Assembly (NCBI GenBank): GCA_003225595.1
Contig: QIAR01000078.1
Span: 1-7,485, forward strand
Direction of reading: 5' to 3'
DNA from: Acidobacteriota bacterium
Lineage (GTDB): Bacteria > Acidobacteriota > Terriglobia > Terriglobales > Acidobacteriaceae
DNA length: 7,485 bases
This document shows, piece by piece, positions 1 to 5,377 of this stretch. Both the position numbers and the translations under genes were made by a program. Position 1 is the stretch's first letter; every line of letters begins with the position of its first letter. A model generated the notes under the pieces. That model worked only from the letters and a program-made list of their open reading frames with translations. It had not been told where the DNA came from and made no database searches.

Positions 1-1
1 G

Positions 2-1288
2 GGCCGCGTATGCCGTGGCATCTGTGCCATGGATCTGCGCAGCATGGAGGTTCGCACGTTTCCGGCAGACGCGATCATCATCGCCACGGGCGGCATCGGG
101 GCAATTTTTGGAAAATCGACCAACTCAGTGGTCTGCACCGGGTCGGCACAGTCAACGCTTTACCAGCAGGGCTGCTACTACGCCAATGGCGAATTTATTC
201 AGGTACACCCGACTTCAATTCCGGGTGAAGACAAACTGAGGCTAATGTCTGAATCGGCTCGCGGCGAAGGCGGCCGCGTGTGGGTGCCGAGAACGCCGGG
301 CGATAAACGCGATCCCCGTCACATACCTGAAAGCGATCGTTGGTATTTTCTCGAGGACTGGTATCCGAAATACGGCAACCTGGTGCCGCGCGATGTGGCG
401 ACCCGCGCAATCCACAAAGTTGTCTATGAGCACCATCTGGGAATCGACGGCAAGCCGATGGTCTACCTCGACCTGACCCACATCGATCGTAAGATTCTCG
501 ATCGCAAGCTGGAAGGCATTCTGGAAATCTACGAAAAGTTTGTGGGTGATGATCCGCGCGAAGTGCCCATGAAGATTTTTCCGGGCATGCATTACACCAT
601 GGGCGGATTGTGGGTGGACTACAAGCAGGCCACGAATGTTCCAGGCGTTTTTGCGGCAGGCGAATGCGAATATCAGTACCACGGCGCGAACCGCTTGGGA
701 GCGAACTCCCTGGTCTCATGCATCTGGGGGGGATTCGTGGCTGGACCGGCCGCAGTGCAGTACGCCCGCGGCTTACAGAAATCGGCCCGGGCGACCAGCG
801 ACGGTCACTTCGAGGCCGAGCGCAAGCGCCAGGAAGAAATCAATGCCAAGCTGATGAAATCGGACGGCAGCGAAAACCCGTTTCTGCTGTGGCGGGAACT
901 GGGAGAGTCAATGACCAAGGATTGCACGGTCATCCGGTACAACAAGAATCTCCAAGACACCGATGCCAAGCTGTGCGAAATGCTCGAACGATTCCAACAC
1001 ATTAACCTGAGCGACCGCTCGCAGTGGGCTAACACGACGATTGTTTTCGCCCGCCAGCTCTATAACATGTTGCAACTGGCGCGGGTGATTGCGCAGGGTG
1101 CGGCCCTGCGTGATGAGTCCCGCGGCGCACACTACAAGCCCGACTTTCCCGAGCGCGATGACAAGAACTGGCTGAAGACCACGAAAGCGAGCTTCGCGCC
1201 GGATGCTGATGAGCCGAAGTTTGAGCTCGAACCGGTGGACATTTCACTGATCCCGCCGCGGCAGAGAAGATATGACGTTGCCAAATAG
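2..1288 (+). CDS. sdhA: Succinate dehydrogenase flavoprotein subunit (SdhA), 5'-truncated by window edge
   Basis: This is the FAD-carrying catalytic subunit that oxidises succinate to fumarate in the membrane-bound TCA/respiratory complex II. The frame is open from base 2, so the start lies outside the window. The missing N-terminus would carry the GxGxxG FAD site and the flavin-linking His. Visible motifs, numbered from the first codon in the window: ATGG of the FAD fold near 29-32; QVHPTS with substrate His69; SESARGEGG with Ser83/Glu84; LVPRDVATR with Arg130, aligning with the catalytic Arg286 of E. coli SdhA; MHYTMGG with His197; GEC..Y near 220; and HGANRLGANSL with Arg231. The spacing and the long insert after RGEGG resemble the Bacillus-type (cytochrome b558-linked) enzymes rather than the E. 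coli type; this is a judgement from memory. The C-terminal helical and capping domain is complete to the TAG at 1286-1288. sdhB follows after 152 bases, consistent with an sdhCAB order. Confidence 0.95.
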   Translation, partial: GRVCRGICAMDLRSMEVRTFPADAIIIATGGIGAIFGKSTNSVVCTGSAQSTLYQQGCYYANGEFIQVHPTSIPGEDKLRLMSESARGEGGRVWVPRTPGDKRDPRHIPESDRWYFLEDWYPKYGNLVPRDVATRAIHKVVYEHHLGIDGKPMVYLDLTHIDRKILDRKLEGILEIYEKFVGDDPREVPMKIFPGMHYTMGGLWVDYKQATNVPGVFAAGECEYQYHGANRLGANSLVSCIWGGFVAGPAAVQYARGLQKSARATSDGHFEAERKRQEEINAKLMKSDGSENPFLLWRELGESMTKDCTVIRYNKNLQDTDAKLCEMLERFQHINLSDRSQWANTTIVFARQLYNMLQLARVIAQGAALRDESRGAHYKPDFPERDDKNWLKTTKASFAPDADEPKFELEPVDISLIPPRQRRYDVAK

Positions 1289-1440
1289 CACGGGACGGAC
1301 TTTAAAGCTGTCCGCGCCGTCCGCGTTCTTTCCGGGCAGCCTTCTGCGTGTTTGTATTACTGGCCACCCGGCCCACGGTTTCGCCGCCGGGAATCGCGAC
1401 CTGCAGTTTTTGTTTCGCTGACACCTAAACTTAAGAGCTA
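1289..1440 (+). other. sdhA-sdhB spacer with weak stem-loops
   Basis: This is an unusually roomy 152-base gap between two subunit genes that are normally close together. It holds two short inverted repeats: CGGAC/GTCCG (1296-1300 with 1310-1314, 9-base loop) and CCCGGC/GCCGGG (1367-1372 with 1386-1391, 13-base loop). Neither is followed by a T-run, so neither looks like an intrinsic terminator; they could be RNA-processing or stability structures. A 49-codon ORF (ATG 1272, TGA 1419-1421) overlaps the sdhA stop in another frame and spans nearly the whole gap. Its ribosome binding site is poor and it resembles nothing I recognise, so I do not call it a gene. Confidence 0.4.
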
Positions 1441-2190
1441 ATGGCTAACAACACCACCATCATCAAGATCAAACGCCAGGCGAATCCCCGCTCCAAGCCC
1501 TATTGGGAAGAGTTTGAGCTGCCGTACACGCCGGGAAGAAACCTGACATCCGCGCTGATGGAGATCGCCGCCAACCCCGTCACCCGCGACGGCAAAGCTA
1601 CTACGCCGATCACCTACGACTCTAGCTGTCTCGAAGAAGTCTGCGGCTCTTGCGCCATGCTCATCAATGGGCGTGCGCGCATGGCTTGCTCTGCCCTGCT
1701 GGATAAACTGGAGCAGCCCATCAAGCTGGAGCCATTCTCAAAATTTCCCGTAGTCCGCGACCTCGCAGTCGACCGCGGCGTTCTTTTCGAAGACCTGAGG
1801 CTGGTGAAGGCATGGGTGCCAATAGATGGCACGTATGATCTTGGCCCCGGCCCGCGCCTGAGCATGGAAGAGCAGGAGGTGGCCTATCCTTTGTCGCGCT
1901 GCATTTCTTGTTGTTGCTGCATGGAGGCTTGTCCGCAGTTCAACGAATCCACCGGTTTCGTGGGCGCCGCCGCCATCTCGCAGGTTCAGCTCTTCAATAC
2001 ACATCCCACAGGCAAGGCGCTCAAGCGTGAGAGGCTGGCAGCCCTCATGGGCGATGGCGGCATCCAAGAGTGCGGTTATGCGCAGAACTGCGTCGAGATC
2101 TGCCCCAAGGACATTCCTTTGACTCGCTCCATATCTGAGGTGGGACGCGAGGTCATGAAACAGGCGATTGGTGATCTGTTCAGGAAATAA
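1441..2190 (+). CDS. sdhB: Succinate dehydrogenase iron-sulfur subunit (SdhB)
   Basis: This 249-aa electron-transfer subunit passes electrons from the SdhA flavin to quinone through three iron-sulfur clusters. The N-terminal ferredoxin domain has the [2Fe-2S] ligands Cys63, Cys68, Cys71 and Cys83 (SSCLEEVCGSCAM...MACS). The C-terminal domain has CxxCxxCxxxCP with Cys154, Cys157, Cys160 and Cys164, then Cys211, Cys217 and Cys221-Pro. By alignment with E. coli SdhB, 154/157/160/221 bind [4Fe-4S] and 164/211/217 bind [3Fe-4S]. The length matches Bacillus-type SdhB (about 250 aa). The start is ATG 1441; the upstream AAGAG is only a weak ribosome binding site, but the N-terminus begins where the family does. 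An oddity is the run of four cysteines at 157-160, where relatives more often have C-G-x-C. It is probably cotranscribed with sdhA; no obvious promoter is seen in the spacer. Confidence 0.95.
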   Translation: MANNTTIIKIKRQANPRSKPYWEEFELPYTPGRNLTSALMEIAANPVTRDGKATTPITYDSSCLEEVCGSCAMLINGRARMACSALLDKLEQPIKLEPFSKFPVVRDLAVDRGVLFEDLRLVKAWVPIDGTYDLGPGPRLSMEEQEVAYPLSRCISCCCCMEACPQFNESTGFVGAAAISQVQLFNTHPTGKALKRERLAALMGDGGIQECGYAQNCVEICPKDIPLTRSISEVGREVMKQAIGDLFRK

Positions 2191-2312
2191 CCAGAGCTTC
2201 GCTGGATGTTCGACTGCAGTCCCGCGTTATCCCACCGGGCGGCATTTACCCTGCGAAGTGGCCTCGGATTCAGCGGCATCATCGATTCAACGAGATATCC
2301 CATTCTGCACCT

Positions 2313-2371
2313 GGAGGTAACCATGGGTAACATTACCGAGGTAGATATCTGGCGTAATCCTGGTTACCTTT
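2313..2371 (+). promoter_or_regulatory. Inverted repeat enclosing a strong RBS and micro-ORF after sdhB
   Basis: AGGTAACC (2315-2322) is perfectly complementary to GGTTACCT (2362-2369), and two G-U pairs (2314/2370, 2313/2371) extend the stem to 10 pairs. The 5' arm contains most of the GGAGGT Shine-Dalgarno. The loop can form an inner ATTAC/GTAAT stem (2332-2336 with 2354-2358). A second copy of GGTAAC at 2326-2331 can compete for the same 3' arm (GTTACC, 2363-2368), so mutually exclusive pairings are possible. Only TTTAATT follows, so it is a poor terminator. It may be a translation-gating or mRNA 3'-end structure, or a DNA-level operator. Function is inferred; the pairing is seen directly. 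Confidence 0.4.
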
Positions 2372-2373
2372 AA
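2323..2373 (+). CDS. Possible 16-codon micro-ORF / leader peptide
   Basis: ATG at 2323 to TAA at 2371-2373 would encode MGNITEVDIWRNPGYL. It has the strongest Shine-Dalgarno seen in the window (GGAGG at 2313-2317, 5 bases before the ATG). The sequence is not recognised. It is nested in the inverted repeat described at 2313-2371, so ribosome entry and RNA folding would interact. The same frame is open back to the sdhB stop, 61 codons in all with an in-frame ATG at 2206, so a 55-aa form is also possible, though without a comparable ribosome site. It could be a leader peptide, a real microprotein, or the remnant 5' end of a lost gene. Confidence 0.3.
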   Translation: MGNITEVDIWRNPGYL

Positions 2374-2377
2374 TTCG

Positions 2378-2406
2378 TTGTCTACGTTGTTTGAGTTTGA
2401 TTAAAT
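2378..2406 (+). promoter_or_regulatory. Candidate sigma70-type promoter for the exported LAS-like gene
   Basis: TTGTCT (2378-2383; 4 of 6 matches to TTGACA) and TTAAAT (2401-2406; 4 of 6 to TATAAT) are separated by exactly 17 bases. They sit in a locally AT-rich stretch about 50 bases before the GTG start at 2457. This supports transcription of the gene at 2457 independently of sdhB. It was judged by eye only. Confidence 0.4.
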
Positions 2407-2456
2407 AGCCCTAGTTCGGCGTCTGGAGCCGGTTTTAAGGGATTCGAGGCCACTTC

Positions 2457-3182
2457 GTGCAAAGGAAAACACTGCCATCCATCATCCTGGCTTTGCTGTT
2501 GGCCGTGGCTCTGTGCAGCCAAGCTTTTGCGATGCATCGTTACACCGCTCGACGGCAGCATCGGTCGAGCAGTCGCCGCATTCGTCGCATCGCGTGGAAC
2601 CCGATGTTCCGCCCTTCCCACGAATCCCTGCTGCGTCAGAATGAAGAAATCGACCGCCTCGAGTTGCCTCGCATCGCAGACGATGATGAACTTGAGCAAT
2701 TGAAAGTCCGCGAAGCGCTGGTGGCTATTAACTCAACTGAGTATCTCCGCATCGATCCCAGACTCGATCCTGCCCGCCGCTACTGCCGCTCCTGGACCCG
2801 CGATTTTCTGGAAGATCTGGGCCAAGCCTATTATCGTCGGTTCCATGATCAGATTCAGGTGAACTCGGCAGTGCGCACGGTGCTGGTGCAGCGTAAGCTT
2901 CGCCGTCACAATCGTAACGCCGCGCCGGAAACTGGGGAGACGGCCTCCTCCCATCTGGCAGGCCTGACTCTTGATATTCAACGCCGCGGCATGACCCGCG
3001 ACCAGGTCAGATTCACAGAGCGATATCTTTTCTATCTACGTGCCCTGGGCCTCGTAGAACCTGAAGAGGAGCGCCGCCAGTGGGTGTTTCACGTGATGGT
3101 GTCTGATCGATATGCGGATTGGCGTCAGAGCCAGACCGCCGCCCGTTGGGAGCCGACCGAAGAAATCAGCGAGAAGCAGTAA
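2457..3182 (+). CDS. Exported DUF5715-like protein with LAS/M15-type zinc peptidase signature
   Basis: This 241-aa protein starts at GTG 2457, supported by GAGG at 2446-2449 with 7-base spacing and by a full signal peptide from residue 1: MQRK, a hydrophobic core at 6-20, and likely cleavage after SQAFA (25). The mature N-terminus is Arg-rich (28-45). The C-terminal half resembles the LAS superfamily (M15 D-Ala-D-Ala peptidases, lysostaphin, VanX): VNSAVRT at 135-141 resembles the V-S-x-x-R-T strand; SSHLAGLTLDI at 164-174 matches SxHxxGxxxD with putative zinc ligands His166 and Asp173; and WVFHV at 209-213 would give His212 as third ligand, with an acidic patch EPEEE at 201-205 nearby. I think this corresponds to the family named DUF5715, recalled rather than searched. 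A periplasmic role on peptidoglycan peptides is inferred. The M19 dipeptidase gene follows 92 bases later on the same strand. Confidence 0.75.
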   Translation: MQRKTLPSIILALLLAVALCSQAFAMHRYTARRQHRSSSRRIRRIAWNPMFRPSHESLLRQNEEIDRLELPRIADDDELEQLKVREALVAINSTEYLRIDPRLDPARRYCRSWTRDFLEDLGQAYYRRFHDQIQVNSAVRTVLVQRKLRRHNRNAAPETGETASSHLAGLTLDIQRRGMTRDQVRFTERYLFYLRALGLVEPEEERRQWVFHVMVSDRYADWRQSQTAARWEPTEEISEKQ

Positions 3183-3274
3183 CGTCTCAGCTCTCGGTAA
3201 TCAGATTCCGGATCCGCCCTCGCGCCATATACAATCCTTGCCTTGCATCAAAGATCCAGCGACGCATCAATCCT

Positions 3275-4549
3275 ATGACACCTCTCCGTATCGCCTCATT
3301 TGCTCTATTCCTGCTGACCTCCGCTCTGGCCATTGCCCAGACCACTCCATCCAAATCTGAAAACGTCAGCGCCCGCGTGCGCCAAATTCATAATTCCGCG
3401 ATAGTCGTAGACACTCATGCCGACACGCCACAACGCTTCCTCGACGACAATTTCGATATTGGCAGCACCGATCCAAAAGATCTCGGCCACGTAAGTCTGG
3501 ACAAGGCCCGTGCCGGCAACTTGGGCGCGGAGTTTTTCTCCATTTGGGTAGAGCCCTCGTTTAAAGGCCAATACGCGCACCGGGCAATGGATCTGATCGA
3601 CTCTGTTTACCAGCAGGCCGCGCGTCATCCGGATCGCATGATGATGGCGTTTTCCGTCGACGACATCGAGCGCGCCCACAAGCAGAAGAAACTCGCATCA
3701 TTGATGGGAATCGAAGGGGGGCATGCGATTGAGAACGATCTTCGCCTGTTGCGCGATTTCTACAAGCTGGGTGTGCGCTATATGACCCTGACCTGGTCCA
3801 ACACGAACGAGTGGGCAGATTCATCTGGCGACATCAGCAATCCCAAGATCGAGCACCACAACGGCCTTACGGATTTTGGCAAGCAGGTGGTGCAGGAGAT
3901 GAACCGCCTGGGCATAATGGTGGACATCTCCCATGTCGCCGACAAGACTTTTTACGACGCCGTAGCCACCAGCCGAGCGCCCGTAATTGCATCGCACTCG
4001 GCTGCCCGTGCGCTCTCTAATCATGCACGCAATATGACGGATGACATGCTCCGCGCTGTTACGAAGAACAACGGAGTGGTCATGGTCAACTTCTTTTCTG
4101 CTTTCGTGGATGAGAATTACCGCAAAGTGTATGAAGCACAGCGCAAGGACGAGGAGGCAGCCGTCGCGGCGTTTGTCGCGCAGCGTAAGGCGGAAGGAAA
4201 GCCAGTCTCTTATGCCGAGTACGATCGCATTCAGCGCGAGTGGACCGCAAAGATACCGCGTCCTCCTTTGAAATCGCTCATCGACCAAATTGATCACATC
4301 GCTAAGATAGCTGGCGTCGATCACGTGGGATTGGGCTCAGACTTCGATGGTGTGAGCGGAGCAACTCCGGAAGGAATTGATTCCGCTGCAGACCTCCCAA
4401 AAATCACTCAGGGGTTATTGGATCGTGGCTACCGCGCAGATGACATTCGCAAGATTCTAGGTGCTAACCTGCTGCGCGGTTTCCGTGACGTGGAGCGCGT
4501 AAGCCGTGAAATGCAGACAGAGCAGGCCGGGAGGCAATCTGGCAAGTAA
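3275..4549 (+). CDS. Exported membrane dipeptidase, peptidase family M19
   Basis: This 424-aa zinc dipeptidase of the renal dipeptidase (amidohydrolase-fold) family hydrolyses dipeptides, in many members including ones with a C-terminal D-residue. I chose ATG 3275 because it opens directly into a signal peptide (hydrophobic 6-20, likely cleavage near ALAIA/QTT at 21). The frame is open back to 3119, but that extension would bury the signal and overlap the previous gene. No strong ribosome site is visible; a TATACA box at 3228-3233 lacks a good -35. Family residues are intact: DTHAD with His48 and Asp50; GIEGGH with bridging Glu147; DISHVAD with His220; ASHS with His241; Arg252 in NHARN; and GLGSDFDG with Asp356. 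Residues about 277-335 form a charged, predicted helical insert after VNFFSAF. With the upstream LAS-like protein it may process cell-wall or scavenged peptides; the substrate is unknown. Confidence 0.93.
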   Translation: MTPLRIASFALFLLTSALAIAQTTPSKSENVSARVRQIHNSAIVVDTHADTPQRFLDDNFDIGSTDPKDLGHVSLDKARAGNLGAEFFSIWVEPSFKGQYAHRAMDLIDSVYQQAARHPDRMMMAFSVDDIERAHKQKKLASLMGIEGGHAIENDLRLLRDFYKLGVRYMTLTWSNTNEWADSSGDISNPKIEHHNGLTDFGKQVVQEMNRLGIMVDISHVADKTFYDAVATSRAPVIASHSAARALSNHARNMTDDMLRAVTKNNGVVMVNFFSAFVDENYRKVYEAQRKDEEAAVAAFVAQRKAEGKPVSYAEYDRIQREWTAKIPRPPLKSLIDQIDHIAKIAGVDHVGLGSDFDGVSGATPEGIDSAADLPKITQGLLDRGYRADDIRKILGANLLRGFRDVERVSREMQTEQAGRQSGK

Positions 4550-4720
4550 TGTTGAGCTGCAATATCGTAAAATTCTGCATTCGGCCAGCAGGGAGTCGCG
4601 TTCAGAGATCCGTATCCGGGCATGGCAAAAATTCGTATCAGGGCGGCAAGGATTCCTATCCTGGCAACCGCACCCAATGACACGCAGGGAAAATCGCAAG
4701 TGTTTGCACTGGAAGGAAGT

Positions 4721-4734
4721 GTGCGAATTCGCAC
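4721..4734. repeat. 14-bp perfect palindrome
   Basis: GTGCGAATTCGCAC reads identically on both strands. It lies about 315 bases before the 63-aa ORF start, in sequence without a gene. Symmetry of this length suits a dimeric repressor site, but no regulator gene is nearby and no second copy is seen in the window. Chance is possible. Confidence 0.35.
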
Positions 4735-4930
4735 CCGCTGGAAAGCGTCCGCGGAGCGAAATTGATTTCGTCTGCTTCGGGCAATCTTTTTGAAAATCGA
4801 AGCCGCCTCCCAACGACCATCCGCACAAAGGGAACACACCGAGGCTATTCCTTGGCGCTCCAGCTCTTTTCTCAGAAATCTGGTTGTGTAGAGCAGTGTG
4901 CGCCTCGTCACCGGATTGTGTGACCGCGGG

Positions 4931-4961
4931 CACAAACAACAAGCTGTTTGTGGAATATGAT
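4931..4961 (+). promoter_or_regulatory. Inverted repeat next to a -10-like box, upstream of the 63-aa ORF
   Basis: CACAAACA (4931-4938) and TGTTTGTG (4945-4952) form a perfect 8-bp inverted repeat with a 6-base spacer. TATGAT (4956-4961; 5 of 6 to TATAAT) follows 3 bases later. The place of a -35 is taken by CAAACA within the left arm, a weak match. This arrangement is typical of a repressor or activator site overlapping a promoter, here for the small gene at 5049, with an untranslated leader of roughly 80 bases. Confidence 0.4.
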
Positions 4962-5048
4962 TCAGCCGTCAATCCGGAAGGTGCGCTCAACAGCTTGCCG
5001 CAACCTCTCAGGAACCGCGCTTGTTGGCATCAAATAGAGGAGCCTTCG

Positions 5049-5240
5049 ATGGCTTACGAAACGACAATGAGATTGCCGCTTGGAACCCTAGCCAGCGCCA
5101 GGCCGCTCGTTACTTCTTATGACTCGGGCTACGAGCACAGCCTGGAGCACTGCGCTGAGGTTCAGCGACTGGTGGAGGACGCGGACAACGAGCCGACACT
5201 GGTTTCCGCACCGCTTCAACTCATGGCCATGGCATCATAA
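5049..5240 (+). CDS. Small hypothetical protein, 63 aa
   Basis: This short ORF runs from ATG 5049 to TAA 5238-5240. The start is favoured by GAGGAG at 5037-5042, 6 bases upstream, one of the best ribosome sites in the window. The frame is open further upstream to 4884, but no better start is seen there. The protein is acidic in its second half (EHSLEHCAEVQRLVEDADNE, 29-48), has one cysteine (35), and ends in a Met/Ala-rich tail. There is no signal peptide or membrane segment. I recognise no family. It converges on the minus-strand carboxyltransferase gene, whose stop lies 138 bases away. A promoter-like element with an inverted repeat sits at 4931-4961. A real small cytosolic protein is plausible; a spurious ORF is the alternative. 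Confidence 0.5.
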   Translation: MAYETTMRLPLGTLASARPLVTSYDSGYEHSLEHCAEVQRLVEDADNEPTLVSAPLQLMAMAS

Positions 5241-5377
5241 AGCTTCACTGGGCGCTCCTCTTGAGGTCCCCTCCTCCTGATGAACTCGTTGCATGTCGCT
5301 CAGGCGTGGTTAGCGCTCTCGGCGGCCGGAGGTCGTGCGAAGCTTGGACAATCACCCGCCCCTGGCGTGCCCACGGA

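Larger units (their letters stand above)
4550..5048. other. 499-base stretch without a convincing gene
   Basis: No reading frame here shows a recognisable protein on either strand. A 47-codon + strand ORF (ATG 4622, TGA 4763-4765, starting MAKIRIRAARIPILA) lacks a clear ribosome site. Long minus-strand frames overlap the end of the M19 gene, lack family resemblance and look like shadows. The stretch carries the perfect palindrome at 4721-4734 and the inverted repeat with -10 box at 4931-4961, both noted separately. The 11-mer CGCGGAGCGAA at 4750-4760 recurs at 5410-5420 inside the 3' end of the carboxyltransferase gene. No terminator with a T-run was seen after the M19 stop. Confidence 0.5.

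Noticed and set aside
3119..3274. 52-codon N-terminal extension of the M19 dipeptidase
   Set aside because: It would overlap the preceding gene and bury the signal peptide that begins at ATG 3275.
4429..4990. Two long minus-strand frames (168 and 177 codons)
   Set aside because: Both overlap the conserved end of the M19 gene antisense, overlap each other, and resemble no protein I know.
5257..5266. CCTC-TT-GAGG as a bidirectional terminator between convergent genes
   Set aside because: The stem is only 4 bp with a 2-base loop and no T-run on either side.
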